This document shows positions 1 to 9,358 of a DNA stretch of 64,000 nt, in pieces; the stretch's first letter is position 1, and each line of letters begins with the position of its first letter. The DNA is from Kaistia algarum (lineage in GTDB: Bacteria > Pseudomonadota > Alphaproteobacteria > Rhizobiales > Kaistiaceae), in the NCBI RefSeq assembly GCF_026343945.1, contig NZ_JAPKNJ010000003.1, positions 496,001 through 560,000 on the forward strand, in the 5' to 3' direction. The notes below the pieces were generated by a model, which saw only the letters and a list, made by a program, of their open reading frames with translations, was not told the origin of the DNA and searched no databases. A program made the translations under genes and the position numbers.

Positions 1-2
1 AG

Positions 3-497
3 GCGATCCGCAAGGGGCTGGCGTCGTTTGGCGGTGTGAAGCGGCGTTTCACCCATACGGGAAGCTGGAATGGCGTCGAGATCTTTGACGATTACGGCCA
101 CCACCCGGTCGAGATCGCGGCGGTGTTGCGGGCCGCGCGGTCCGCGTCGCGTGGCAGCGTCGTCGCGGTGGTCCAGCCGCACCGCTATTCGCGCCTGCAT
201 GATCTCTTCGATGGCTTCTGCTCGTGCTTCAATGATGCCGAAACGGTGATCGTCGCCCCGGTCTATGCCGCCGGCGAGGCGCCGATCGAGGGCATCGACC
301 GCGACCATCTTGTCGACGGACTCAAGGCGCGCGGCCATCGCGACGTCTGGGCGCTGGAAGCGCCCGCCAAGCTTGCCGGCATGATCGCCGACCTGGCGAA
401 GCCGGGCGACTATGTCGTCTGCCTTGGCGCCGGCTCGATCACGAACTGGGCCTATGCGCTGCCCGGCGAACTCGAAAAGATCGGCCCCGCGCCGTGA
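3..497 (+). CDS. murC: UDP-N-acetylmuramate--L-alanine ligase, C-terminal part (partial)
   Basis: This is the C-terminal domain of MurC, the cytoplasmic ATP-dependent ligase that adds L-alanine to UDP-MurNAc. The frame is open to the left edge of the window, so the gene starts outside it; the internal GTG at 36 is not the real start. The visible part begins in the linker ahead of the glutamate-ligase domain (GGVKRRF) and carries the family signature [11 protein letters not shown], then VVQPHRYSR and CLGAGSI near the end. The stop codon overlaps the murB GTG start (GTGA at 494-497), so murB is translationally coupled. It fits the dcw order murC-murB-ddl-ftsQAZ. Confidence 0.95.
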   Translation, partial: AIRKGLASFGGVKRRFTHTGSWNGVEIFDDYGHHPVEIAAVLRAARSASRGSVVAVVQPHRYSRLHDLFDGFCSCFNDAETVIVAPVYAAGEAPIEGIDRDHLVDGLKARGHRDVWALEAPAKLAGMIADLAKPGDYVVCLGAGSITNWAYALPGELEKIGPAP

Positions 498-1438
498 GCT
501 TCCCACCGCTCGACCTTGATCTCGACGGCATACGCGGCCGCGTGACTCCAAATTTCGGTCTCGACGCCGTGACCTGGTTCCGCGTCGGCGGTCCGGCGCA
601 GGCGCTGTTCCAGCCGGCAGATGCCGAGGATCTGGGGCTCTTCCTGTCGCGCCTGTCCGAGAGCGTCTCCGTGCTCGTCATCGGCGTCGGGTCCAATCTT
701 CTGGTGCGCGACGGCGGTATCGAGGGCGTGGTCATCCGTCTCTCCGCTAAGGGGTTCGGTTCGGCGACCCGGCTGGACGGCAACCGCATCCGCGTCGGCG
801 CAGCACTGCCCGACAAGCGCGTCGCCGCTTTCGCGCTGGAGGAGGGGCTCTCCGGCTTTGCCTTCTATCACGGCATCCCAGGCGGCATTGGCGGGGCGCT
901 ACGCATGAACGCCGGTGCCAATGGGGGCGAGACGCGCCAGCGGCTGGTCGAGGTCACGGCGCTCGACCGCAAGGGACGGCGTCTCACGCTGACGAACGAT
1001 GAGATGGGCTTCACCTATCGCCATACCGCCGCGTCGGAAGATCTCATCTTCATCGATGCCGTCTATCAGGGCGAACCGGCCGATCGGGCGGCGATCCGGG
1101 CGGCGATGGACGAGGTGGAGGCGCATCGGGAACGTGCCCAGCCGATCCGCGAGAAGACGGGCGGCTCGACCTTCAAGAATCCGCCGGAAAATTCGGCCTG
1201 GAAGCTTATCGACGCCGCCGGTTGCCGCGGCCTGCAAATCGGTGGGGCTCAGGTGTCGCCGATGCACTGCAACTTCCTGATCAACACGGGCGACGCGACG
1301 GCCCACGACCTCGAGCTTCTGGGCGAGACCGTTCGGGCGCGCGTGTTGGAATCGAGCGGGATCCGGCTCGATTGGGAGATCAAGCGGCTCGGAAATCCAT
1401 TGCCTGGCGGCGAGGTCCGGCCGTTTCTGGGTCACTAA
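494..1438 (+). CDS. murB: UDP-N-acetylenolpyruvoylglucosamine reductase
   Basis: MurB is the FAD- and NADPH-dependent cytoplasmic enzyme that reduces UDP-GlcNAc-enolpyruvate to UDP-MurNAc. The 314 residues are normal for alphaproteobacteria. The FAD-binding half shows [14 protein letters not shown] (about 62-75) and [15 protein letters not shown] (about 127-141); the catalytic serine lies in GGSTFKNP (about 223-230), followed by the substrate-domain segment ending LDWEIKRLG, which supplies the conserved glutamate. The GTG start overlaps the murC stop by four bases. Unusually, ddl does not follow directly: a large autotransporter gene lies in between. Confidence 0.97.
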   Translation: MSFPPLDLDLDGIRGRVTPNFGLDAVTWFRVGGPAQALFQPADAEDLGLFLSRLSESVSVLVIGVGSNLLVRDGGIEGVVIRLSAKGFGSATRLDGNRIRVGAALPDKRVAAFALEEGLSGFAFYHGIPGGIGGALRMNAGANGGETRQRLVEVTALDRKGRRLTLTNDEMGFTYRHTAASEDLIFIDAVYQGEPADRAAIRAAMDEVEAHRERAQPIREKTGGSTFKNPPENSAWKLIDAAGCRGLQIGGAQVSPMHCNFLINTGDATAHDLELLGETVRARVLESSGIRLDWEIKRLGNPLPGGEVRPFLGH

Positions 1439-1666
1439 GCAGCACGTGTGATGGTTGAGCAACGGCCGCGTGTCATCGTTGGCTTGGGTCCATTGAAACG
1501 GTATGCATGCGCGAGGTGCGGGTGTTCTGGAAGTTGTTTTAATTCAATGAGTTGATCGGCGGATGGCGGCTTTCGCTACCGTTGAGGCCTGCGTTTGAGC
1601 CGTGTCGTCCGGCTGTCACAACCTGTGCTTAAGCCTTGAGGGAGTTTCGAGGACTGGGGCACGAGC
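1439..1666. other. Intergenic region upstream of autotransporter
   Basis: This 228-base gap separates murB from the autotransporter gene. No RNA gene, repeat or clear terminator was seen. It contains an A/T-rich patch around 1536-1550 and probably holds the autotransporter promoter, but no convincing -35/-10 pair could be assigned. The ribosome binding site of the downstream gene is weak (GAGG-like about 15 bases before the ATG). Confidence 0.4.
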
Positions 1667-4600
1667 ATGTACGCAATTTCCGATCGGGCGCGCCGTCGTG
1701 CGCTGCTCGCGGCGACCGCCATCGCCATTTCGCCGGTGGCATTCGCGGCCGACACGACGATTCCGAACGGAACCACGCGCACGACGCAGTTGACGATTTC
1801 CGGGATCGACAAGCTGACAGTCGATGCGGGCGGTGCGATCACGACGACGTCGAACCCGTCCGTGGTCCTCTCCGGCTCTGGCTCCAACCTCACGGTCGAC
1901 AATTCCGGGACGATTTCGTCGACTGTTGGCCGGGCCATCCGCACGAGCGGCTCCTCGGGTTCGTTCTCGCTGACGCTGACCAATCAGTCGGGCGCGCTGA
2001 TCGAGGGTGTCGATGACGCGATCGGCATCAACCGCGCGCTCGCCGGCGGCACGGTCACAATCACCAATGACGGCACGATTCGCTCGACGACAAGCGGTCA
2101 GGCGCTGGACCTCAACCCCGCGACGGGCGGAACCGTCATCCTCAACAATAACGGCCTGATCGAGGCCAATGGCACATCGGACGTGGTTCGTCCCGGCGGC
2201 AATGCGACGATCACCAATTACGGCACGATCCAGTCGATGAATGACGGCGTCTGGAACGGCACCGAGTGGGACCGCGGCGACGGCATCGACTTCCAGAGCA
2301 ATGGCAGTGGCATTGTCAACAATTACGGTACGATCGAAGCGGCGAAGCACGGCATCACCGGCGATACCGGAACGACGGCGTTCCAGATCACCAATTACGC
2401 CGACGGCCTTATCCTCGGTCGCAATGGCTCCGGTATCAATTTCGATATCCCGGACGGCGCGACGCCCGACCAGATTGCGGCGCTTTCGACGGCCAAGATC
2501 GTCAACTATGGCATCATCGCCGGCGCAGCGATCCACGACTCGGAGCACGCGAATGCGGATGGCGACGGCGTCGATATCGACTATCTCGCCAATATCGAGA
2601 ACCACGGTGCAATCCTGGCGCTGGGCGCTGTCGGCGACAAGGATGGCAATCCCGACGACCCGAACATAGCCGACGCCATCTCGATCGGCGGCGGAACCAT
2701 CACCAACACCGCCGGCGCGCTGATCTACAGCGTCGGCCGCGGCATTCTCGTCGACGACAGCGAGGGCGGTGCCGCCTATGCCGGCGTGACCATCAACAAT
2801 GCCGGCTGGATCGTCAGCGAGACCGGCGAGGCAATTACGGTTCGCGGCAATAATCTCAACCAGATCGGAAACTCTGGGGTTATCTTCGGCGATATCAAGA
2901 CGGGTGGCGGTGTCGACTGGTTGACGAATTCGGGACTCGTTTTTGGTTCGATCGACCTTGGAAACGGCCTCAGTCAGGTCAACAATTCGGGCGCGATCAC
3001 AGGCTCCCTTTCGATGGGGTCCGGAGCGAGCTTTATTCTCAATTCCGGGCTGGTGGGCGGCAGCGTGTCGCTGGGCCTCGGTAGCGATCAAATGACCAAT
3101 GAGGGGCTTATCCTTGGCGGTGTCGATCTCGGCGCTGACGGCGGCGATTCGCTGAACAATCGTGGTGTTATCGTTGGTTCGGTCATCGGCGACGGCTGGG
3201 GGACGTCGGTCGGCAATTCTGGCGGTATTGGCGGCGACGTGGCGATCGGCTCGGGAACGCTCGCCAACACAGGGTGGATCGGCGGCAGCGTTGGATTGAC
3301 TGGCATTCTGACCAACAGCGGCTGGATAGGCGGAAATGCCAATGTCGTTGCAGGAACGATCGACAATTCGGGCAGCATCGGTGGCGACGTCGGGATCCAA
3401 TCCGGTGATGGCGATCTGACCAATTCAGGTTGGATCGGCGGCAATGTTGGTTTCGGCTCGGGCAACAACGATATCGACAACAGCGGATCGATCGTCGGGA
3501 ATATCATCGCTGGCAGCGGCAATGATTGGTTCTCCAATTCTGGCTTTATCGGCGGCAGCGTCGATCTCGGCAGCGGCAGCGACTATGTCGACAATGACGG
3601 CTCGATTGGTGGCGGCGTCGCGATGGGCTTTGGCGCGCTGGACAATGCCGGTTCGATCGGCGGCAGCGTCTCCGGCAGCAGCTATTTGACGAACTACGGC
3701 TTGATCGGCGGCGGCGTTGCGATGCTCGCCGATACCTACACGCGTATGGACAATTTCGGGACGATCGGCGGAAGTGTCGATCTCGGCAATAGCGGGGCCT
3801 GGCTCAATAATTTCGGTTCGATCGGTGGCGATCTCTCCGTGTCTGGCTCTGACGCGATCCTCTACAATATCGGCTGGATCGGCGGGAGCGTGGCTACGGG
3901 CGTCGGCAACGATTTCCTGTTCAGCCTGGGGATCGGCGGCAATGTGACGATGGGCGACGGCGCCGATGCTCTCCTCGCTGCCGGGACCATCGGCGGCAAC
4001 GTCTCAATGGGCGACGGCGATGATATTGTCGACCTACCCGACGGCCCCTCGGTCGCCGGGACTCTGGATGGCGGAACGGGCTTTGACAGCCTATCCATCT
4101 GGTCCTCGCTTTCGGGTGTCTCGACCCTGAAGGGCGTGACGAATTTCGAGACGCTCGGTGTCTATTCGGGCGATTGGACCTTTGGCGACAACGAGGCCTA
4201 TTCGGCCGGCGTCACCGTCTATTCCAGTGCCTCGCTGGCCGTGAATACGGCCCTCTCCGCCGTGACGACGGTAGAGGGCGGCGCGACGCTTTCCGGCGGC
4301 GGCAGCGTTTCCGGGCTGGTGACGGCAGGCGTCGGTGCGGTGATCGTGCCCGGCACCGGGACCAGCGGCCAACTCACCGTTAATGGCAGTGCCAGCCTCA
4401 CCGATGCCACGTTGAAGGTCGGCATGGCTGGCAATGGCGCGTCGAACCGCCTCGCCGTGACGGGCTCGGCCGCCATCAATGGCGGCACGGTGGTGCTCAA
4501 CCTCGCCCCCGGACCCTATGTCGTCGGCGCCAAGGCGACGGTCGTGTCAGCGGCTGGCGGTATCACGGGAGCCGGCTTCTCGTCGCTTCAGGCGCCGAGC

Positions 4601-5836
4601 CTTCTGTTCATCACGCCGACGCTGGACATGGACGCCAACACTGTGACGATCTCGCTGGACCGCAACGGCATCCCCTTTGCGAGTTTCGCGCAGACGGCCA
4701 ATGAGAGAGCCGTCGCCAACGCGCTCGACCAGAGCCATGGCGGCAGCCAGCTCTACAACTACGTCGCCAGCAGCCAGACGAGCGTTGGGCTCGCGGAAGG
4801 CTATGACTCGCTGTCGGGCGAGATTCATGCCGACCTCGCCGGCACGCTGTTCGATCAGTCGATGCAGACCGAACTGACGCTGCTCGAGCGGCTGCGCCAG
4901 ATCGGTGTTCCCCACAAGACCGCCCAGCCGAGCCAGAAGCTCGGCTATGGCGAGGAGGCCAAGCCGAACAGCGCGGCCTTCGACGCACTGGAGGCGTCCG
5001 GGCCGCGCTATTCGGGCTGGACCCAGGCCTTCGGCTCCTGGCTCAACCGTGATGGCAGCGACAACGGCAATACGGCGGCGACGGATTCTTCCGTCGGCGG
5101 CGCGCTGGTCGGTGCGGACTTCTCAAACGACAACTATACTTTCGGCCTCGCCGGTGGTTACAGCTGGGGCTCGGCGGATACGTCGAAATGGTCGAGTTCT
5201 GCCGATATCGACACGGCGCTCATCGCGCTCTATGGCGGCGTTGCCTTCGATGCCGTGAAGCTGCGCGGGGGCGCATCGATGGGCTGGAGTTCGATCGACA
5301 CGATGCGGGTCGCCAGCATTGCCGGCATCCTCGAACGGCCGCAGGCGAACTACAATGCGACAACGGGTAATGTCTTCGGCGAGGTCGCCTATGACGCCAA
5401 GGTCGGCAGCGCGACCCTCTCGCCCTATGTCGGCCTTGGCTGGGTCAGCGTGAACGCCGACGACTTCACGGAAACGAACGCCCCCCTGACCGGTCTCAGC
5501 TCGTCGGGCGCCTCCTATGAGACGACCTATTCGACGCTCGGTGCCCGCTTCTCGAGCGATATCTTCCTGAATGGGGTGCGGGTGACGCCGCGCGGGATGC
5601 TCGGCTGGCGCCACGCCTTCGACGATGTCTCGCCGGAGGCGGCGATGCTGTTCGTCAATACCGGCACTGGCTTCACGGTCGCCGGCACGCCGATCGCGCA
5701 GGACTCCGCGCTTGTCGAGGCTGGCGCCGACCTCGCCTTCAACGAGCGGGTGAGCCTCGGCTTCACCTATTCGGGGTCTTTCGCCGACAATGCGAATTCC
5801 AATACGGTGAAGCTTACTGGCGAAGTGCGCTTCTGA
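1667..5836 (+). CDS. Autotransporter (type V secretion) with glycine-rich repetitive passenger
   Basis: A 1389-residue exported surface protein. Residues 1-28 are a signal peptide: arginine-rich start, hydrophobic core, cleavage near AFAAD. Residues about 30-400 form a beta-helix-like passenger rich in NNGTI/NYGTI turns. Residues about 400-795 hold some twenty degenerate rungs of the type N-x-G-x-I-x-G-x-V-x-L-G-x-G. A junction region (about 800-1010) leads to a C-terminal beta-barrel domain (about 1110-1389) that begins near SGWTQAFGSWL and ends VKLTGEVRF, with the terminal phenylalanine typical of outer-membrane barrels. No protease or lipase motif was recognised in the passenger, so adhesion or aggregation is only a guess. 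It sits between murB and ddl, an unexpected place, and has its own terminator. Confidence 0.9.
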   Translation: MYAISDRARRRALLAATAIAISPVAFAADTTIPNGTTRTTQLTISGIDKLTVDAGGAITTTSNPSVVLSGSGSNLTVDNSGTISSTVGRAIRTSGSSGSFSLTLTNQSGALIEGVDDAIGINRALAGGTVTITNDGTIRSTTSGQALDLNPATGGTVILNNNGLIEANGTSDVVRPGGNATITNYGTIQSMNDGVWNGTEWDRGDGIDFQSNGSGIVNNYGTIEAAKHGITGDTGTTAFQITNYADGLILGRNGSGINFDIPDGATPDQIAALSTAKIVNYGIIAGAAIHDSEHANADGDGVDIDYLANIENHGAILALGAVGDKDGNPDDPNIADAISIGGGTITNTAGALIYSVGRGILVDDSEGGAAYAGVTINNAGWIVSETGEAITVRGNNLNQIGNSGVIFGDIKTGGGVDWLTNSGLVFGSIDLGNGLSQVNNSGAITGSLSMGSGASFILNSGLVGGSVSLGLGSDQMTNEGLILGGVDLGADGGDSLNNRGVIVGSVIGDGWGTSVGNSGGIGGDVAIGSGTLANTGWIGGSVGLTGILTNSGWIGGNANVVAGTIDNSGSIGGDVGIQSGDGDLTNSGWIGGNVGFGSGNNDIDNSGSIVGNIIAGSGNDWFSNSGFIGGSVDLGSGSDYVDNDGSIGGGVAMGFGALDNAGSIGGSVSGSSYLTNYGLIGGGVAMLADTYTRMDNFGTIGGSVDLGNSGAWLNNFGSIGGDLSVSGSDAILYNIGWIGGSVATGVGNDFLFSLGIGGNVTMGDGADALLAAGTIGGNVSMGDGDDIVDLPDGPSVAGTLDGGTGFDSLSIWSSLSGVSTLKGVTNFETLGVYSGDWTFGDNEAYSAGVTVYSSASLAVNTALSAVTTVEGGATLSGGGSVSGLVTAGVGAVIVPGTGTSGQLTVNGSASLTDATLKVGMAGNGASNRLAVTGSAAINGGTVVLNLAPGPYVVGAKATVVSAAGGITGAGFSSLQAPSLLFITPTLDMDANTVTISLDRNGIPFASFAQTANERAVANALDQSHGGSQLYNYVASSQTSVGLAEGYDSLSGEIHADLAGTLFDQSMQTELTLLERLRQIGVPHKTAQPSQKLGYGEEAKPNSAAFDALEASGPRYSGWTQAFGSWLNRDGSDNGNTAATDSSVGGALVGADFSNDNYTFGLAGGYSWGSADTSKWSSSADIDTALIALYGGVAFDAVKLRGGASMGWSSIDTMRVASIAGILERPQANYNATTGNVFGEVAYDAKVGSATLSPYVGLGWVSVNADDFTETNAPLTGLSSSGASYETTYSTLGARFSSDIFLNGVRVTPRGMLGWRHAFDDVSPEAAMLFVNTGTGFTVAGTPIAQDSALVEAGADLAFNERVSLGFTYSGSFADNANSNTVKLTGEVRF
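2866..4050 (+). repeat. Degenerate in-frame repeats encoding beta-helix rungs of the autotransporter passenger
   Basis: About twenty copies of a roughly 16-20 residue unit occur in tandem. Each carries an NSG/NNG turn, a WIGGSV or SIGGSV strand and an LGSGSD-like turn. Related DNA words such as GGCGGCAGCGT and ATCGGCGG recur throughout. The units are diverged rather than identical, so this is an old, selected repeat array. Such arrays expand and contract easily by recombination, so passenger length may vary between strains. Confidence 0.75.
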
Positions 5837-5858
5837 TCCATTTCGCTTCCGCGATCGA

Positions 5859-5889
5859 TACGGCCCGCTTTGGCGGGCCGTATTCATTT
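5859..5889 (+). terminator. Rho-independent terminator of the autotransporter gene
   Basis: A perfect 10-bp stem (5859-5868 with 5873-5882, loop TTTG) starts 22 bases after the autotransporter stop codon and is followed by TTCATTT. It would separate the autotransporter transcript from ddl. Confidence 0.8.
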
Positions 5890-6028
5890 CCGCCTCTGTT
5901 TCGCGCGCCCGCCCATGCACGACAAGGCCGAAGGCGAGCTCGCCCATCGTTAACGGCGGTCCGGACGTCATGGCCCCGAAACCGGCGGAACGCCTGAGTC
6001 GATTTGTCCCGCCTCCCGGCCGATCTGG

Positions 6029-6043
6029 TTAACGCTTCCTTAC
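6029..6043. promoter_or_regulatory. Candidate CtrA-type box upstream of ddl-ftsQAZ
   Basis: TTAA, seven bases, then TTAC: one mismatch from the CtrA consensus TTAA-N7-TTAA known from alphaproteobacterial cell-cycle promoters. It lies 66 bases before the ddl start, in the only sizeable gap ahead of ddl-ftsQAZ. The sequence match is direct; its function is inferred. Confidence 0.4.
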
Positions 6044-6109
6044 GTCTTCCCTGACATATTTCGCGAAGTCCGATTCGGCCCGCGCGGAACACTTGGTGGA
6101 GACAGCATT

Positions 6110-7033
6110 TTGGCGAAGCACGTCGCCGTCCTGATGGGCGGCTGGTCGAGCGAGCGACCCGTTTCGCTCAATTCCGGCAAGGGGTGTGCCGACGCGCTGG
6201 AAACGGCCGGCTATCGCGTCACGCGGGTCGACGTCCAGCGCGATATCGCGGAAGTGTTGGCGAAGCTGAAGCCGGACGTCGCCTTCAATGCCCTGCATGG
6301 GCCCTATGGCGAGGATGGCAGCATCCAGGGCGTTCTGGAAATCCTGGGCATTCCTTATACCCATTCCGGCGTACTCGCTTCAGCGCTGGCGATGAACAAA
6401 GCGCGCGCCAAGGACGTCATGAAGGCGGCGGGAATTCCCGTCGCGGAATCGATCCTGATGCACCGGCTCGACGTCGCCAAGGCCCATCCGATGGAGCCGC
6501 CCTATGTCGTGAAGCCCGTCGCGGAGGGGTCGAGCTTCGGCGTCCTGATCGTCCGCGAGGGCGCGCTGCATCCGCCCCAGCAACTCTTTGCCGAGGACTG
6601 GCGCTATGGCGACACGGTAATGGTCGAGCGTTATATCGCCGGCCGCGAGCTGACTTGCGGCGTCAAAGGCGACGAAGCCTTTGATATCATTGAGCTCGTG
6701 ACGGAAGATGGCGGCTGGTACGACTACGACGCCAAATATTCCGACAACGGTGCAAGACACGTAATTCCTGCTCCGCTTTTACCAGATATTTACCAAAGTA
6801 TACGGAATCTGTCTGTGCGGGCTCATCGGGCTCTCGGGTGTCGCGGCATCAGCCGGGCGGACTTCCGATTTGACGACAGGCCGGGTGGCACGGGGGAACT
6901 CGTCTGCCTCGAAGTGAATACCCAGCCGGGCATGACGGCAACGTCACTGGTCCCGGACATGGCGAGATATGCCGGGATGGATTTCCCGGCGCTGGTGAGC
7001 TGGATGGTGGAGGACGCGTCGTGCGGCAGATAA
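6110..7033 (+). CDS. ddl: D-alanine--D-alanine ligase
   Basis: Ddl is the cytoplasmic ATP-grasp ligase that makes the D-Ala-D-Ala dipeptide for MurF. The start is TTG at 6110, with GGTGGAG about 8 bases upstream. The 307 residues match the short DdlB type. Visible motifs are [11 protein letters not shown] (10-20), [11 protein letters not shown] (60-70), the ATP-grasp strand [13 protein letters not shown] (133-145) and the metal/substrate loop [12 protein letters not shown] near residue 270. Its end overlaps the ftsQ GTG start by 13 bases, implying co-expression with ftsQAZ. A patch at about 6745-6815 is clearly richer in A/T, with rarer codons, than the rest of the gene. Confidence 0.96.
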   Translation: MAKHVAVLMGGWSSERPVSLNSGKGCADALETAGYRVTRVDVQRDIAEVLAKLKPDVAFNALHGPYGEDGSIQGVLEILGIPYTHSGVLASALAMNKARAKDVMKAAGIPVAESILMHRLDVAKAHPMEPPYVVKPVAEGSSFGVLIVREGALHPPQQLFAEDWRYGDTVMVERYIAGRELTCGVKGDEAFDIIELVTEDGGWYDYDAKYSDNGARHVIPAPLLPDIYQSIRNLSVRAHRALGCRGISRADFRFDDRPGGTGELVCLEVNTQPGMTATSLVPDMARYAGMDFPALVSWMVEDASCGR

Positions 7034-7935
7034 GCCGGCGTAAAACGGGACAGACGGTTGAGGGCCTCGCGGCTTCGGCCGGCGCGGTGCCGACCAAGTT
7101 TGCCTCGTGGTTCCGCCGCCGCATGAAGGTCGTGGAGCGCATGGATTGGCGTCTTCCCGCCCATGTCGGCGTGAAGGGCCTGGCCGTGCTCTTCGCCGCC
7201 ACCGCGATCGCTGGAATTGTCTCCGCGGGTCGGGTCGACGAGGTCGTCGGCGAGGTCAGCCATGCCGCCGGTCTCGTTGTCGATAATGTGCGCATCTCGG
7301 GCCAGATGGAGACATCCGAGGTTGCGGTGCTCGACAAGCTCGAACTCAACCCCGACGCCTCGCTCCCCTTCATCAATGTCGAGGCGGCCAAGGCCCGCAT
7401 CGAGACTCTCCCCTGGGTGCAGCAAGCGACGCTGCGCAAGATCTATCCCTCGACGCTCAAGATCACGATCGACGAGCGCGTTCCGTTCGCGCTGTGGCAG
7501 CATGACCAGTCGGTATCCGTCATCGACCAGACGGGCCGCGTCATCGGCGATGCCGGCGAAGTGCATAACGGCCTGCTTCGTCTGATCGGCAAGGGCGCGG
7601 AGACGCGCGTCGACGAGGCGCTCTCGCTGGTGGACCCGTTCCCGGCGCTCCGCGATCGCCTCAAGGCCGCGGTTCTGGTTGGTGAGCGGCGCTGGGATCT
7701 CGTGCTCGACAATGGCGTGACCCTGATGCTGCCGGAGGAGCAGCCGGCGACGGCGCTCGCTCAGGTCGCCGCCTTCGATGCAAGCAACGGCCTGCTCTCC
7801 AAGGATATCGTCAGCCTCGACCTCCGGCTCGGCGACCGCATGTTTGTGCGCCTGTCGCCGGATGCTGCGGCCAAGCGCCTCGCCGCGATCAAGGAGCAGG
7901 AAAAGCTCGCCAAGCGCAGGGGAGCCAGCACCTGA
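7021..7935 (+). CDS. ftsQ: Cell division protein FtsQ
   Basis: FtsQ is the bitopic inner-membrane divisome protein that links early and late division proteins. The 304 residues comprise a basic cytoplasmic N-terminus (1-50), one transmembrane helix (about 51-69), a POTRA domain (about 86-155, from VVDNVRISG to [12 protein letters not shown]) and the periplasmic FtsQ/DivIB beta domain, which ends in a charged tail. The GTG start lies inside the end of ddl. Its stop overlaps the ftsA start in TGATG, so ftsQ and ftsA are translationally coupled. Confidence 0.95.
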   Translation: MRQISRRKTGQTVEGLAASAGAVPTKFASWFRRRMKVVERMDWRLPAHVGVKGLAVLFAATAIAGIVSAGRVDEVVGEVSHAAGLVVDNVRISGQMETSEVAVLDKLELNPDASLPFINVEAAKARIETLPWVQQATLRKIYPSTLKITIDERVPFALWQHDQSVSVIDQTGRVIGDAGEVHNGLLRLIGKGAETRVDEALSLVDPFPALRDRLKAAVLVGERRWDLVLDNGVTLMLPEEQPATALAQVAAFDASNGLLSKDIVSLDLRLGDRMFVRLSPDAAAKRLAAIKEQEKLAKRRGAST

Positions 7936-9257
7936 TGCCGCTCTTCGTCGCCTCCGATAGCCGCGTACGTCCCTTGCCGACGCGCAAGTCGAGCATCGTC
8001 TCGATCCTCGATGTCGGATCCTCCAAGGTCTGCTGCCTGATCGCCCGTCTCAAGCCGCGCGAACTCGGTGACGTTCTGCCGGGCCGCACCCATGCCGTCG
8101 AGGTGATTGGCATCGGTCATCAGCGCTCGCGCGGCATCAAGTCCGGCGTCGTCGTCGATCTCGATCAGGCCGAGCAGGCGATCCGCCTTGCCGTCGATGC
8201 GGCCGAACGGATGGCCGGCGTCACGGTCGAATCGATCATCGTCAATATTTCCTGCGGCCGTCTGGCAAGCGAGGCCTTTTCAGCGAGCGTGGCGCTGGCC
8301 GGCCACGAGATCGTCGAGGCCGATATCCGCCGGGTCCTCTCGGCCGGCCGCGAGCATTCGGTGACGCCGGAGCGCTCCGTGTTGCACTCGCTGCCGATCG
8401 GCTATTCGATCGACGGCAATGGCGGCATTCGCGATCCGCGTGGCATGCTCGGCGAGCGCCTCGGCGTCGACATGCACATGGTGACCGGCGAATCCGCGCC
8501 GCTGCGCAATCTCGAGCTTTGCATTGCCCGCTGCCATCTCTCGGTCGAGGCGATGGTCGCGACGCCCTATGCAGCGGGGCTTGCCGCCCTGGTCGAGGAC
8601 GAAACGGAACTGGGTGTTGCCTGCGTCGACATGGGCGGCGGCACCACGACGATCTCCGTGTTCATGGATGGCCAGTTTGTCCATGCCGACGCCCTCGCCA
8701 TCGGCGGCCAGCATGTCACCACCGACATTGCACGCGGCCTTTCGACCCGGATCGAGGATGCGGAACGGCTGAAGACGATGCATGGCAGCGCGCTGCCCAG
8801 CGTGTCCGACGAGCGCGACATCCTTTCTGTCCTGCCGATCGGCGACGACGATCGCGATATTCCCAACCAGCTCCCCCGCTCGGCGCTGACGCGGATCATC
8901 CGTGCGCGTACGGAGGAGATGCTGGAACTGGTGCGCGACCGGCTGAACGCTTCTGGCTTCCAGACCATGGTCGGGCGCCGCATCGTTCTCACGGGTGGCG
9001 CAAGCCAGCTAACCGGGCTCACCGAGGCGGCGCGCCGCATCCTGGCGCGCAGCGTTCGTCTCGGCCGGCCGCTCGGCGTGACGGGATTGCCGGAGGCGGC
9101 CAAGGGGCCGGCTTTCTCGGCGGCCGTCGGCCTTCTGATCTATCCGCAGGTTGCCCAGATCGAACAGGTCTCGGCGGTCCGCGGCCATCGTCTCGCAATG
9201 ACCGGCACCGGGGGGGTCTTCTCCCGATTCGGGCACTGGTTCCGAGAGAGTTTCTAA
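7935..9257 (+). CDS. ftsA: Cell division protein FtsA
   Basis: FtsA is the actin-like ATPase that tethers FtsZ to the membrane and recruits later division proteins. The 440 residues show the phosphate-1 motif [13 protein letters not shown] (about 23-35), the phosphate-2 motif [11 protein letters not shown] (about 230-242) and the adenosine motif [12 protein letters not shown] (about 350). The last residues, [12 protein letters not shown], form the amphipathic membrane-targeting helix. The ATG overlaps the ftsQ stop by one base. About 100 bases separate it from ftsZ. Confidence 0.97.
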   Translation: MPLFVASDSRVRPLPTRKSSIVSILDVGSSKVCCLIARLKPRELGDVLPGRTHAVEVIGIGHQRSRGIKSGVVVDLDQAEQAIRLAVDAAERMAGVTVESIIVNISCGRLASEAFSASVALAGHEIVEADIRRVLSAGREHSVTPERSVLHSLPIGYSIDGNGGIRDPRGMLGERLGVDMHMVTGESAPLRNLELCIARCHLSVEAMVATPYAAGLAALVEDETELGVACVDMGGGTTTISVFMDGQFVHADALAIGGQHVTTDIARGLSTRIEDAERLKTMHGSALPSVSDERDILSVLPIGDDDRDIPNQLPRSALTRIIRARTEEMLELVRDRLNASGFQTMVGRRIVLTGGASQLTGLTEAARRILARSVRLGRPLGVTGLPEAAKGPAFSAAVGLLIYPQVAQIEQVSAVRGHRLAMTGTGGVFSRFGHWFRESF

Positions 9258-9270
9258 GTCGCCGAAAGGC

Positions 9271-9294
9271 GGGGCGCCGACGGCGAAGCGCCCC
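9271..9294 (+). other. Stem-loop between ftsA and ftsZ
   Basis: A 7-bp G/C stem (9271-9277 with 9288-9294) with a 10-base loop lies in the 101-base ftsA-ftsZ gap. No U-run follows, so it is not a normal terminator. It could affect mRNA processing or stability, but that is inference. Confidence 0.35.
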
Positions 9295-9358
9295 AATGCA
9301 AATGAAGCGATGCCGGTTAAGCGCCACCGGCAGTAGGGGTCTAGACGACGAGGACACC

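Noticed and set aside
1616..3400. A 594-codon open frame antisense to the autotransporter passenger
   Set aside because: Its Asp/Arg/Ala/Val composition mirrors the repeats of the passenger on the other strand; no domain, no ribosome binding site. It is a by-product of high GC and repeats.
9271..9294. Hairpin between ftsA and ftsZ as a terminator
   Set aside because: No U-run follows and the genes are normally co-transcribed; kept only as a stem-loop.
8519..9358. A 280-codon upstream extension in the ftsZ frame
   Set aside because: It lies over ftsA in another frame, is Arg/Pro/His-rich, and the normal FtsZ N-terminus with a good ribosome binding site starts at 9359.
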